From JAHRVQ01 sp963976815 (lineage in GTDB: Bacteria; Pseudomonadota; Gammaproteobacteria; Pseudomonadales; Azotimanducaceae): a DNA stretch of 64,000 nt. The stretch is from the NCBI GenBank assembly GCA_963976815.1, contig CAXBLU010000002.1, positions 1 through 64,000 on the forward strand, read 5' to 3'. The stretch's first letter is position 1, and every line of letters begins with the position of its first letter. The position numbers and the translations under genes were made by a program. The notes below the pieces were generated by a model. That model saw nothing but the letters and a program-made list of their open reading frames with translations, ran no database searches and was not told the DNA's origin. Shown here one piece after another: positions 42,882 to 51,402 of the stretch.

Positions 42882-44392
42882 TGTCTCGGCTATGCCTAGA
42901 GAATCTGGCTTCGTTGCCCGGCTCGGTATCCATCCCCAACTATCTTAAAGAGCATCTTAAAGAGCATCTTAAAGAGTCTAATAATCCTCAGCTCAATCAC
43001 GAACTGCCGGGGATTGGGATTGTGCACCTGGGAATGGGGCAGTTCGCCAGGGGGCATCTTGCCTATTACACCGATAGTGTATTGCAGCAAGCGCCCGGGG
43101 ACTGGCGCATTGTCGGGGCCAGTTTACGTTCGGACATGGCTCGTCAGCAGCTGGAACCCCAGGACAATCTCTACACGGTCACAAGTCAATCCAGTACCGA
43201 AACCCACATTCAGGTGATAGGTGCATTGGCAGAGGTGATTTCAGTACAGTTCTCCGGGCGAACAACATTGCTTAATCACCTTATAAGTCCCTCAAGCCGA
43301 ATTGTGTCTTTGACGATCACCGAAAAGGGCTACTACCAGAATGCCCATGGGCAACTAGATCTTGCCCATGCAGATATTCAAACTGACCTTGCCCATCTGG
43401 AGGCACCTGAGACCGCAATTGGCTGGATAGTTCTAGCCCTAAAAATTCGGCGAGACAACGGTTTCCCCCCCTTCACGGCGCTATCTCTGGATAACCTGGT
43501 GGGAAATGGTGCAGTGCTAAAACGCATGGTGCTGGAATATGCACAACACTCATATCCAGAGCTTGTGGCCTATATTAAACAGCGGGTTTCGTTTCCTTCA
43601 ACAATGGTGGATCGAATTGTCCCGGCCCAGAGCACGGCCAGCATGGCGGCGACGGCAAAACAGATTGGGGTTGAGGATCATGGCTGTGTACACACTGAGA
43701 AGTTTTCACAATGGGTCATAGAAGATGACTTTGTTGGCGGTCGTCCTGCCTGGGAACTTGCTGGAGTAATTTTCTGTGACGATGTTGCGCCGTACGAAGG
43801 GATGAAGCTCCGGTTGTTAAATGGCGCCCACTCATCCATAGCCTATATAGGCGTATTGTTGGGTCATGGGACGGTTGCCGATTGCATGAACGATTTGAAT
43901 GTTCGCGCCTACATAGAAACCTTGATGAGGAGCGAGATCCAACCGACGGTATCGCCGCCGGTTGGGTTTGATCTTGATCTGTACATTGAGCAGTTGCTGG
44001 ACCGATTTAGCAACCCTAACCTCCACCATCGGTGCGAACAGATTGCGATGGACGGTTCCCAGAAAATCCCTCAGCGCTTGTTACCTGTTTTGGCGGCCCG
44101 ATTGAAAGCGGGTGCAGCAATCAATCATCTGGTATTTTCAATTGCCGCGTGGATGGTGTTTGTGCAGCAGCATGAGCCATTGCTGGATCCAAGGTCGAGT
44201 GAATTGAAGCGGTTGGTGCTAGATGCGGAACCAGAACAACTGGCTGAGGCTTTGCTAGGCACAGACCTGTTTCCAGCTACCCTGCAGAAATCCACTGATT
44301 TTTCGGCTGCTCTGGTGGCGACAATAAATGCCATCATCAAGCGAGGCCCCGCCGCTGCGCTATCCGCCTGTTGTTCCGATACCCTGCTGTGA
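42881..44392 (+). CDS. uxuB: Fructuronate reductase (mannitol dehydrogenase family)
   Basis: The protein has 503 residues. GTG start overlaps the uxaC stop. Rossmann-type NAD domain with GIVHLGMGQFARGHLAYYTD; catalytic region VDRIVPAQST and MKLRLLNGAHSSIAYIGVLL with the conserved Lys and Asn-His. It reduces D-fructuronate to D-mannonate, the substrate of uxuA next door. A 12-bp tandem repeat at 42942-42977 inserts LKEH copies into the N-terminal segment. Confidence 0.93.
   Translation: MSRLCLENLASLPGSVSIPNYLKEHLKEHLKESNNPQLNHELPGIGIVHLGMGQFARGHLAYYTDSVLQQAPGDWRIVGASLRSDMARQQLEPQDNLYTVTSQSSTETHIQVIGALAEVISVQFSGRTTLLNHLISPSSRIVSLTITEKGYYQNAHGQLDLAHADIQTDLAHLEAPETAIGWIVLALKIRRDNGFPPFTALSLDNLVGNGAVLKRMVLEYAQHSYPELVAYIKQRVSFPSTMVDRIVPAQSTASMAATAKQIGVEDHGCVHTEKFSQWVIEDDFVGGRPAWELAGVIFCDDVAPYEGMKLRLLNGAHSSIAYIGVLLGHGTVADCMNDLNVRAYIETLMRSEIQPTVSPPVGFDLDLYIEQLLDRFSNPNLHHRCEQIAMDGSQKIPQRLLPVLAARLKAGAAINHLVFSIAAWMVFVQQHEPLLDPRSSELKRLVLDAEPEQLAEALLGTDLFPATLQKSTDFSAALVATINAIIKRGPAAALSACCSDTLL
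42942..42977. repeat. 12-bp tandem repeat in uxuB
   Basis: ATCTTAAAGAGC occurs three times (last base differs in the third copy), in frame, encoding repeated LKEH in the N-terminus of UxuB where the family has no repeat. Confidence 0.9.
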
Positions 44393-44507
44393 TTTTTGGC
44401 GTCAATCCCCGGTCTTTTAGGGAGCAAGCTTGTTTTTTTGGGGTGCATGGTCGAAGGTAGCTAAGCGCAGGTGCAAGCTGGCGCGTACACTATGGAGGGG
44501 GGTAAAT

Positions 44508-45614
44508 ATGGCTTTTAACTACGAGGGTACGATCAGGCAAGATATTGGCGATGCCCATCGAACTTATTGGCAAAAACTAACCCAGCCCGGGAGTTGGTAT
44601 ACCTCCGCCGAGAGGGTCGCGATTGCGGCGGCCAGTCGAGAAGCCTGGAGCTGTGAATTTTGCAAGACTCGAAAAGATGCCCTGTCACCTTATACCCTGA
44701 AAGGTGAGCACGATTGCCAGGTTGAGCTGTCTGCGACGGTTGTTGATGCTGTTCACCGGGTAGTGACGGATCAGACCAGAATCACCAAACAATTTATCGA
44801 AAACAATCATGCGGCAGGCTTGTCTACCGCAGCTTATGTCGAGCTAGTGGGGATTGTGGTGGCGGTGCTGAGTATTGATGAGTTTCATCGCGCCATGGGT
44901 TTGCCGTTGGAAGACCTACCTTCGCCAGGTTCGGGAGCACCCACGGGTTATTTGCCGAAACAAGCAATCCCAGGAACCGGTTTTGTCCCGATGATTCCCA
45001 ATGATGGTGCGACGGGGTTGGAATCTGACCTGTGGTCCCAGGGGAGAACGGCAAATGTGATTCGAGCGCTCTCACTTGTACCGGATGCTGTGCGTGATTG
45101 GCGGTCGCTTGGTGACGCCCAGTATCTGTCATTTGAATCCATGGGTAACTTTAATCAACCGGAAGGTCGTAGCATTAATCGAATGCAAATTGAGTTAGTG
45201 GCGGGGCGAGTGTCAGCAATTAACGAATGTTTCTACTGAACTAGTGCTCATGCATCGATGCTCCGTGTGAGCGCGCAAACGACCAATACTGAAATTAATC
45301 TTGCGGGTGTTCTAGGCGACAAAGAGGCCTCTAGCCAGGGCATCCTCCATGGGGCAGCACTCATGGGTTTTGCAGAGGCATTTGCCTACAGAGACGAACT
45401 GGCGCTACAACTAGCTCGACAGGTACTGCGTGATGTGGCGGGAGAAACTGTGCTAGTTGATGCTGCGGGGGTGGTTGCGAACTTTCAACGAATGGTGCGA
45501 ATTGCTGATTCAGTGGGGATACCCGTCGATGATATGAGCGGTGAGCTAGGCCAGAGCGTGAGAGAAGAGCTTTTGTTGAATCGGTTTCATAGCGCAGAAA
45601 ATTCTCAAACTTAA
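44508..45614 (+). CDS. AhpD-family selenoprotein with in-frame UGA (Sec)
   Basis: One 368-residue protein, interrupted only by TGA at 45237-45239, with both parts in the same frame. ATG 44508 has a strong GGAGG at 44494-44498. The sequence around the TGA is E-C-F-Y-[TGA]-T-S-A-H (C241, U244, H248), matching the AhpD motif E-C-x-x-C-x-x-x-H with Sec at the second Cys. The part after the TGA, GILHGAALMGFAEAFAYRDE, continues the helical AhpD/carboxymuconolactone-decarboxylase fold. A stem-loop directly downstream fits a bacterial SECIS. Known: AhpD-like proteins reduce peroxides, and Sec-containing members have been reported. Alternative: a truncated gene plus a fragment. The histidine phosphatase gene follows 36 bases later. 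Confidence 0.82.
45237..45274 (+). promoter_or_regulatory. Candidate bacterial SECIS element
   Basis: After the UGA, GTGCTCA (45244-45250) pairs with TGAGCGC (45268-45274) in a 7-pair stem with one G-T pair; the 17-base loop contains the self-complementary GCATCGATGC. The distance from the UGA to the loop (11 bases) is near the short end of what is seen for bacterial SECIS elements. selA, selB and selC are not in this window. Confidence 0.55.
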
Positions 45615-45650
45615 GTTCGAGTCGACGTTAGCTGGCGTATACTGATTGTC

Positions 45651-46340
45651 ATGTATACGACACCTGTTTTTGCCCTGACCCGCCATGGTGACTATCGTCA
45701 ACCACAGGGTGTGCCGAGCGCACTGTTACCTTATCCGCTGACAGAGGAGGGGATCGTGCAAGCCCGCGCCGCCGGTTTGGTTTGTGAGGGGTTTGCGAAA
45801 GATAACAAACTGACAGTTCTCCCTGTTCTGGATTGCTCAAGGCAATTAAGAGCATGGCAAACCGCAACGTTATTGGCCGAGTCCATGACCGGTGAGTATA
45901 CCGTCGACGAATACCCTGAATTATCCGAGCGAAGTGTGGGGGCCGTTGCGAATCTAACGGTGCAACAGATCGAAGCTGTGCTTTCGGATGATCCCCGCTA
46001 TGGGGCGCCACCGGATGACTGGAAGTCTGACAGTCATTATTGTTTACCTTTTCAGGGTGCAGAATCCTTAATTCAAGCAGGTGAAAGGGTCGCAGCTCAT
46101 ATTCAGCAGCAAATACAAACCATCACCCAGCCCTGTTTAAAGATAATTGTAGGACATGGTGCCGCGATTCGGCATGCCTGTGTACAGCTAGGTATATTGG
46201 ATTTGAGCACTGTCCGAACGGTATCGATGCATCATGCTGCACCGGTATTTATCACCTACTCGGACGGTCAATGGCGCAAGGTGGGTGGGCAGTGGAAGTT
46301 GCGCAGTGGCCTGGATCAGGGGGATGAGATTCGTGCCTAG
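45651..46340 (+). CDS. Histidine phosphatase superfamily protein
   Basis: The protein has 229 residues. Phosphohistidine motif TRHGDYRQPQG (His near residue 12) and second histidine in IIVGHGAAIRHACVQLG; the Arg/Glu of the pocket are in LDCSRQLRAWQTATLL and ELSERSVGAVANL. This is the phosphoglycerate mutase/SixA-type fold. It is the first gene of a four-gene unit, and its 3' end overlaps the metallophosphatase start by 8 bases. Substrate unknown; context suggests a phosphorylated protein or metabolite made by the kinase encoded two genes later. Confidence 0.87.
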   Translation: MYTTPVFALTRHGDYRQPQGVPSALLPYPLTEEGIVQARAAGLVCEGFAKDNKLTVLPVLDCSRQLRAWQTATLLAESMTGEYTVDEYPELSERSVGAVANLTVQQIEAVLSDDPRYGAPPDDWKSDSHYCLPFQGAESLIQAGERVAAHIQQQIQTITQPCLKIIVGHGAAIRHACVQLGILDLSTVRTVSMHHAAPVFITYSDGQWRKVGGQWKLRSGLDQGDEIRA

Positions 46341-47631
46341 TCCAAATTTTTCCGAGTTGCCTGATACCATAGAGCCGTGGCCTCGACCCAATGGGCTAAA
46401 AACCAGACCCGACGATGGGCAAGATGACGAGTGCCAGGAGGTTGTTGAGCATTATCGTAAAGACAAGGCCTGGCGTTGGAGCGGCCGACGGGTCTATTTC
46501 TTTTGCGATATCCATGCCGACGCTGACGCGTTCTTTCTCTCTCTCGAAGCTTCCGGAGGCATCCACCGGACTGGATTGGCTGACACTGAGTTTGAGCTGT
46601 CTGAGTCCGGCGAAAATGCACTTTTTATAATTGGTGGAGATTGTTTCGATAAGGGGCCCAATAACTTGAGGTTGTTAGAGGCAATTCATCAATTATATCT
46701 CAAGGGTGCGGACATCAAATTGCTGGCGGGTAATCACGATATTCGAACCTTCCTCGGCATTTATTATGCCGAGAACAAAGATGTTTTGTTAGATCATTTA
46801 TTTGTCCGAATGGGTAGGAAGACCGTTCCGTTCCTAAAGGAAATTTATGACCACTATGTTGATCCTGAAGACCTGGAGGCTGAAGCGGATGAAGCAGCAA
46901 TTCGGAGTCTGCTGTATCCCGCGGAACCCTGGTTCCAGCTGTTTCCCGATGCGGCGAAGCTATGGATGCCTGAGATTAAGCTGAAGAAGGAACTCAAAGG
47001 GGTACGACAAAAAACCAAAGAGTTCGAGGAGCGAGTGGTCAACGTTGGTTTGGACCTTAAAATGGTTTACCTGGCGGTAAAAAAATTTCGCGAATTATTC
47101 TTTGAGCCAGAGGGCCGCTATTATTGGTTTTTCTCAAAAATGAAACTTGCCCATCGAGAAGGCTCATATCTCTTTGTACATGCTGGCTTGGATGACGAAA
47201 TTGCGGCGCGCTTGTTTGAAGAAGATGCCAGCGCGCTGAATAAAGAGTTTTCACAGGTGATTAGCTCTGATCCGTTTGCGCTTTATCATGGGGTGCTGGG
47301 GAATGTGTTTCGAACCAAATATCGAGACCATGAATACCAATTTACCACCGAAGGCGTGGCCCATCTCCATCGGGCAGGCATATATGCCATTGTGCACGGG
47401 CACAGAAATATCTTGCGGGGACCCCGCATGGTCATTCGTGAGGGTATGCTGAATTTTGAATGTGATGCATCGGTGGACCGTAACACCCGTAAAGTGGAAG
47501 GCCTGCAAGGGCCTGGAGCAGCTGCTGTGATATTTGAACCCGGGGGAGAGGTAAAAGCGATTAGTACAGACTACCCCTATATAAAAAGTTTTCGACCAAC
47601 CGTAACGATTGGAAAAGTTCATGCCGTTTGA
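46333..47631 (+). CDS. PPP-type metallophosphatase
   Basis: About 432 residues from GTG 46333 (AGGGG 9 bases upstream); ATG 46324 is also possible but directly abuts the G-run. All metal-site motifs of the calcineurin/PPP class are present: FFCDIHADADAF (DxH), IIGGDCFDKGPNN (GDxxDxG with Lys for the usual Arg), LLAGNHDIRTF (GNHD), FVHAGLDDE and YAIVHGHRNIL. A long helical insert (about residues 170-250) sits between GNHD and the second half. It overlaps both neighbours, arguing that the products act together. Confidence 0.88.
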   Translation: MPSPNFSELPDTIEPWPRPNGLKTRPDDGQDDECQEVVEHYRKDKAWRWSGRRVYFFCDIHADADAFFLSLEASGGIHRTGLADTEFELSESGENALFIIGGDCFDKGPNNLRLLEAIHQLYLKGADIKLLAGNHDIRTFLGIYYAENKDVLLDHLFVRMGRKTVPFLKEIYDHYVDPEDLEAEADEAAIRSLLYPAEPWFQLFPDAAKLWMPEIKLKKELKGVRQKTKEFEERVVNVGLDLKMVYLAVKKFRELFFEPEGRYYWFFSKMKLAHREGSYLFVHAGLDDEIAARLFEEDASALNKEFSQVISSDPFALYHGVLGNVFRTKYRDHEYQFTTEGVAHLHRAGIYAIVHGHRNILRGPRMVIREGMLNFECDASVDRNTRKVEGLQGPGAAAVIFEPGGEVKAISTDYPYIKSFRPTVTIGKVHAV

Positions 47632-49219
47632 TGAAGGTATTAACACTGATTTAAGGTTTTTGATTCTTGAAGTTGGGAAGCAGGCGAAGGCTTCGCTTGC
47701 CGCTATTGAACGCCCCACCGTCCGGAAGTTAGAGAAGATTCGTATTCGCGAAGACTATGTTGATAACTTAAAAAATACGATTGAGAATAAGTGCTACTTC
47801 AATATTCATCGGCAGGAAGAAGGCCAGATGAATTACAATCGCGCGGTGATTACCATTGCGTCAAATCTAGAGCGATGTGCGGATTTTTTTGAAGCGATTG
47901 CCGAGCAGATGGAGTATGTAAAGGACCCAGAAAACTTCCGGCCGTTTGAATTGCGCCGATACTATCGGGTGATCTATCGAGCCATTGATGCGATTTATAC
48001 GGCGTTGACCGAGCGTAATCTTGATCTTGCACAAAAGATATGTGATTACGAAGAAACCCTCGATGAGTACTACAAAGCATCCCATAACCAAATCAAGGCA
48101 AATCTACAGCACCGCCGGAAGGTTAACGACATGTTGGTATTGCTCGATATTGTTCGGTATCTAGAGCGAGCGGGCGATAGCTTTCTTAATATTGGGGAGG
48201 CCATTTTTGATATTCACGTGGGCGAGAAAATGGGTATCGTCCAGTTCAAAAATTTGCGTATCGGTTTGGAAAGTCAAAATATTGATATTAGTACCGATGC
48301 AATTGAATTTACGCCCATCATGAATACCCGCTCCGGGTGCCGGGTTGCAAAAATATCAACACCTAACCGACCCGACAGACCTCCGGTTTTTTATAAGGAG
48401 GGTATGAAAGAAAAGGTTATCGAAGACATTGTAGGTCTTAAGTTCTGGCAACAAAACTTCCCCGGTAAGACACCCAAAATACTCTGGGACAATACCCGCA
48501 AAGATCACACAACCCTGTTGCTTGAGTACATCGACGGCGAAGACCTGATGGCGATTATGCTCAGGCCGCGGGCTGATCTGGAGCGTGCACTACAAATGCT
48601 CCGTTCTAACGCATCAAGAATCTGGCTTAAAGCGAAAAGAGAAAAAGGCCAAAAGCCAGATTTTGTTAAACAACTGAGTCGGCGGCAGGACGATGTTGAA
48701 TCCGTACATAGCGCTCTATTTGATTTGGAACATCTCGATGAGATGCTCGACCGGGCACGGAACATTGAATCTATGCTGAAGGTGCCTTTCACAACACTGA
48801 TTCATGGCGACTTCAACGCTGACAATATTTTGATGTTGCTTGATCAAAAAAAGGTCTTCTATGTTGATGTGCATCGCTCTCGGTTTGGTGATTATGTCCA
48901 GGATGTTTCGGTCTTTCTGGTCTCAAATATCCGCATTCCGATATTTAGCCCAGATGTCAGGACTCGATTGAATGCTGCAAATCGAGCGATGTATGCCTGT
49001 GGTGCTGGGTTTGCCTCGCGGCAAAAAGACCCCTGGTTTGATGCAAGACTAGCACTGGGTTTGTTCCGTTCGCTTATTACCTCAACCCGCTTTATTTTTG
49101 ACAAGAGTTTTTCTACTGCGCTTTACGATCGTGCAGAACTTATTCTCAATACCCTTGAACAGCATGACGCTGACTTTAAGAAGTTCAAACTAAAAGAAGA
49201 GCTGTTCCTGTATGAGTAG
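47621..49219 (+). CDS. PhoU domain fused to an aminoglycoside-phosphotransferase-like kinase
   Basis: 532 residues from ATG 47621 (GGAAAAG upstream; overlaps the phosphatase by 11 bases). Residues about 10-215 form a PhoU helical bundle with both metal-binding signatures: ITIASNLERCADFFEAIAEQ and LDIVRYLERAGDSFLNIGEA (ERxxD). Residues about 240-500 are an APH/choline-kinase-type domain: LLLEYIDGEDLM, catalytic loop LIHGDFNADNILMLL and metal Asp in VFYVDVHRSRFGDYVQDVSV. PhoU domains regulate phosphate signalling; fusion to a small-molecule-type kinase is uncommon. No Pst transport genes are nearby, so its target is open. Confidence 0.88.
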   Translation: MPFDEGINTDLRFLILEVGKQAKASLAAIERPTVRKLEKIRIREDYVDNLKNTIENKCYFNIHRQEEGQMNYNRAVITIASNLERCADFFEAIAEQMEYVKDPENFRPFELRRYYRVIYRAIDAIYTALTERNLDLAQKICDYEETLDEYYKASHNQIKANLQHRRKVNDMLVLLDIVRYLERAGDSFLNIGEAIFDIHVGEKMGIVQFKNLRIGLESQNIDISTDAIEFTPIMNTRSGCRVAKISTPNRPDRPPVFYKEGMKEKVIEDIVGLKFWQQNFPGKTPKILWDNTRKDHTTLLLEYIDGEDLMAIMLRPRADLERALQMLRSNASRIWLKAKREKGQKPDFVKQLSRRQDDVESVHSALFDLEHLDEMLDRARNIESMLKVPFTTLIHGDFNADNILMLLDQKKVFYVDVHRSRFGDYVQDVSVFLVSNIRIPIFSPDVRTRLNAANRAMYACGAGFASRQKDPWFDARLALGLFRSLITSTRFIFDKSFSTALYDRAELILNTLEQHDADFKKFKLKEELFLYE

Positions 49220-50102
49220 AAATCTAAATATTGGCGTTATAGGTATTCGTGGTGCCTGGTCCACGGAATCCCTTAGCGCTCAGCTCAAGCGTAAAGGAGT
49301 CGGAGGTGAGGTATTGGAGCTGCATGAGATTGCCTATGATCTCAGTACCGGCCGATTTGATCATCATCACCACGATCTAGAGGATTTTGACGGCTTTATT
49401 TTGAAGAAAATGGGCAAGCACTATTCTTCGAATCTACTTGATCAGTTGGAGCTGTTAGAACTGTTGGAAAGAAGAGGATTTCGATTCTTTTCATCCCCGG
49501 CCAAGATTCGCCAGATGATCAGTCGATTGTCTTGCACGATTAGGCTCTGGGAAAACGACATTCCCATGCCGCCAACGTTTATTACCGAAGATGTTGATGC
49601 TGCGATAGATTGGGTGGAGCAGCATGGCGCGGTTGTGCTGAAGCCGCTATACAGTACAAAAGCGAGAGGTATGGCGCTCATTCATAATGCTGAAGAGACT
49701 CGGCGCGCTACACAGGCGTTGTTCGATTCCGGTGAAAAAATAATTTATCTACAACAGAAGTTAGATCTCTCCGGTGCTGATTATGGTTTGGTGTTTTTAG
49801 CTGGCGAGTATGTGGGTGCTTATGCTCGGGTGGGTGATGGCAGCAGTTGGCATACGACAACTCGACAGGGCGGGAAGTATGGTTCTTTTGAACCGGATGC
49901 TGAGATGATTGCACTTGCGCAAAGAGCCCAGGCGCCTTTTGAGCTCGATTTTACCTGCGTTGATATTGCTGAAACTCAAGAGCAGGGCTCCGTGGTTTTT
50001 GAAGTTTCTGCATTTGGCGCTTACCGGGGCCTCTACGAAAGTACCGGTTTGGATGCCTCGGATCTTTTAACGGACTATGCAATCGAAAAGTTGAGGGTGT
50101 AA
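49212..50102 (+). CDS. RimK-like ATP-grasp enzyme (GAK-system type)
   Basis: The protein has 296 residues. The N-terminal domain NIGVIGIRGAWSTESLSAQL leads into an ATP-grasp fold: IPMPPTFITEDVDAAIDWVE, VVLKPLYSTKARGM (ATP-binding Lys and flexible loop) and VVFEVSAFGAYRGLYE (metal site). I recall this pattern from the ATP-grasp proteins grouped as the GAK system in NCBIfam; the usual HprK-like partner is not seen here. ATP-grasp enzymes join a carboxylate to an amine via an acyl-phosphate. It overlaps the PhoU-kinase gene by 8 bases and ends the unit. Confidence 0.85.
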   Translation: MSRNLNIGVIGIRGAWSTESLSAQLKRKGVGGEVLELHEIAYDLSTGRFDHHHHDLEDFDGFILKKMGKHYSSNLLDQLELLELLERRGFRFFSSPAKIRQMISRLSCTIRLWENDIPMPPTFITEDVDAAIDWVEQHGAVVLKPLYSTKARGMALIHNAEETRRATQALFDSGEKIIYLQQKLDLSGADYGLVFLAGEYVGAYARVGDGSSWHTTTRQGGKYGSFEPDAEMIALAQRAQAPFELDFTCVDIAETQEQGSVVFEVSAFGAYRGLYESTGLDASDLLTDYAIEKLRV

Positions 50103-50113
50103 AACCGCTAACC

Positions 50114-50159
50114 CTGTTGTTAGCACTCTGTTGTTAGCACCCTGTTGGTTGTTAGCATC
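50114..50159. repeat. Imperfect tandem repeat, 14-bp period
   Basis: CTGTTGTTAGCACT and CTGTTGTTAGCACC are followed by a longer variant with an extra GGTT, all in the gap between the ATP-grasp gene and the esterase gene. Confidence 0.8.
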
Positions 50160-50169
50160 CTGGTAGTTT

Positions 50170-51252
50170 CTAGACTGAAATCCTTTCTGCTGGGCTAGCG
50201 GACACCGCGCTTCTCTCCGCGATAAATTTAGCAATGTGCTGCAGCGCATCCTGGGCCTCTTTGAGATCCGGGCCAAATCCCTGAAATACGTGAACCATCT
50301 TTGGCCATAGTTGTAGGGTGACGTCGCCGCCGGCGGCCCGGGCTTTGTTAGCATAGCGTTGGGCGTCGCCGTAGAGCATTTCGTCAGCGCTGGCCTGTAT
50401 CAGTGTAGACGGCAGCCCGGATAAATTGCCAAGCAACGGTGAGAGCATTGGGTCGTTTGGTGCTGCGCCCCCAGATAATCTTTGTACGGTGTGCACCAAC
50501 CAGTGGGGTGCTTTCAACATCATGCCAACGCTAGGACCAAGGAAAGGATCAGAATCCTTGTTGGATTTCCAGGTGGGGCTGCTCATGGTGGCATCGGTAA
50601 GTGGAGCTAATGCAATAGCGCCATCAACGGGACGAAGTTTCTGATTGCGGGCCCAGGCGATAACAGAAAGTGTCAGGTTACCTCCGGCTGAATCTCCAGC
50701 AACATAAAGTTCCCTGGGGGCGCTAGCTCCTCCGTCTGGACTGTTTTGTAGAATCCACTGATATGCTTTTTGCGCATCCTCATGACAATGGACTGTCTTG
50801 AATTCCGGTTGCATACGATAGTCAATGGCGAGCACGGCAACCCCAGCTCTTTTTGAAAGCTCCGCTGTGATGTAACGATGGGACCTTGGGCTACCCACCC
50901 GAAACGCACCGCCGTGCAGGTACAAAAGCCTCCGGTCCGGATCTGCGTTTTCCGCAATGACCCACTCCGACGGAATGCCATCCACATCAACAGGGGTAAT
51001 GACGGCATCTACTTCCTGAAAAAACAGATCTTCCATTCTCTGGCGCTGGTCAGCAATTTTGATCCCGCTTTGTCTTTGAAAGGCCTTGAGTTTGCTGACG
51101 ACTGCCGTGTGACCGCCACTAAGTTCCGTCTCAGTCACCATTAATGGATCTCTGGGTGCATCAAACTGACTATGGTCCTGGGCACGGTATCGCAGGCTAT
51201 TTAGAAAAACCGCAACAAGCGTGAAGAGTACAAAGGTCAGAAAAAGGTACAT
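50170..51252 (-). CDS. HSL-family alpha/beta hydrolase (esterase)
   Basis: 360 residues from ATG 51252, so that a membrane anchor, MYLFLTFVLFTLVAVFLNSL, begins the protein; the longer frame to 51354 runs toward the divergent gene. HSL signature: LLYLHGGAFRVGSPRSHRYI (HGG oxyanion), YVAGDSAGGNLTLSV (GDSAG nucleophile), then TLIQASADEMLYGDAQ (acid) and VHVFQGFGP (His). Likely an esterase or lipase acting on short or medium acyl esters, anchored to the inner membrane. Confidence 0.88.
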   Translation of the reverse strand: MYLFLTFVLFTLVAVFLNSLRYRAQDHSQFDAPRDPLMVTETELSGGHTAVVSKLKAFQRQSGIKIADQRQRMEDLFFQEVDAVITPVDVDGIPSEWVIAENADPDRRLLYLHGGAFRVGSPRSHRYITAELSKRAGVAVLAIDYRMQPEFKTVHCHEDAQKAYQWILQNSPDGGASAPRELYVAGDSAGGNLTLSVIAWARNQKLRPVDGAIALAPLTDATMSSPTWKSNKDSDPFLGPSVGMMLKAPHWLVHTVQRLSGGAAPNDPMLSPLLGNLSGLPSTLIQASADEMLYGDAQRYANKARAAGGDVTLQLWPKMVHVFQGFGPDLKEAQDALQHIAKFIAERSAVSASPAERISV

Positions 51253-51402
51253 GGCAATATCCGCGTGGAATTTGATGACTAAAAGGTGACACAGACATAT
51301 ATCGGAAAGCAAATATCTAAAAGCAAATGTCCGTATTGCACGGGGCTGACACAATGGTAGTCTTGCATCACTGACAATAATTCACTACCAGGGGAACAAT
51401 TT

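Noticed and set aside
45258..45614. Separate 118-residue gene after the AhpD-like gene
   Set aside because: It is in phase with the upstream frame, has no ribosome site, and completes the AhpD motif across the TGA.
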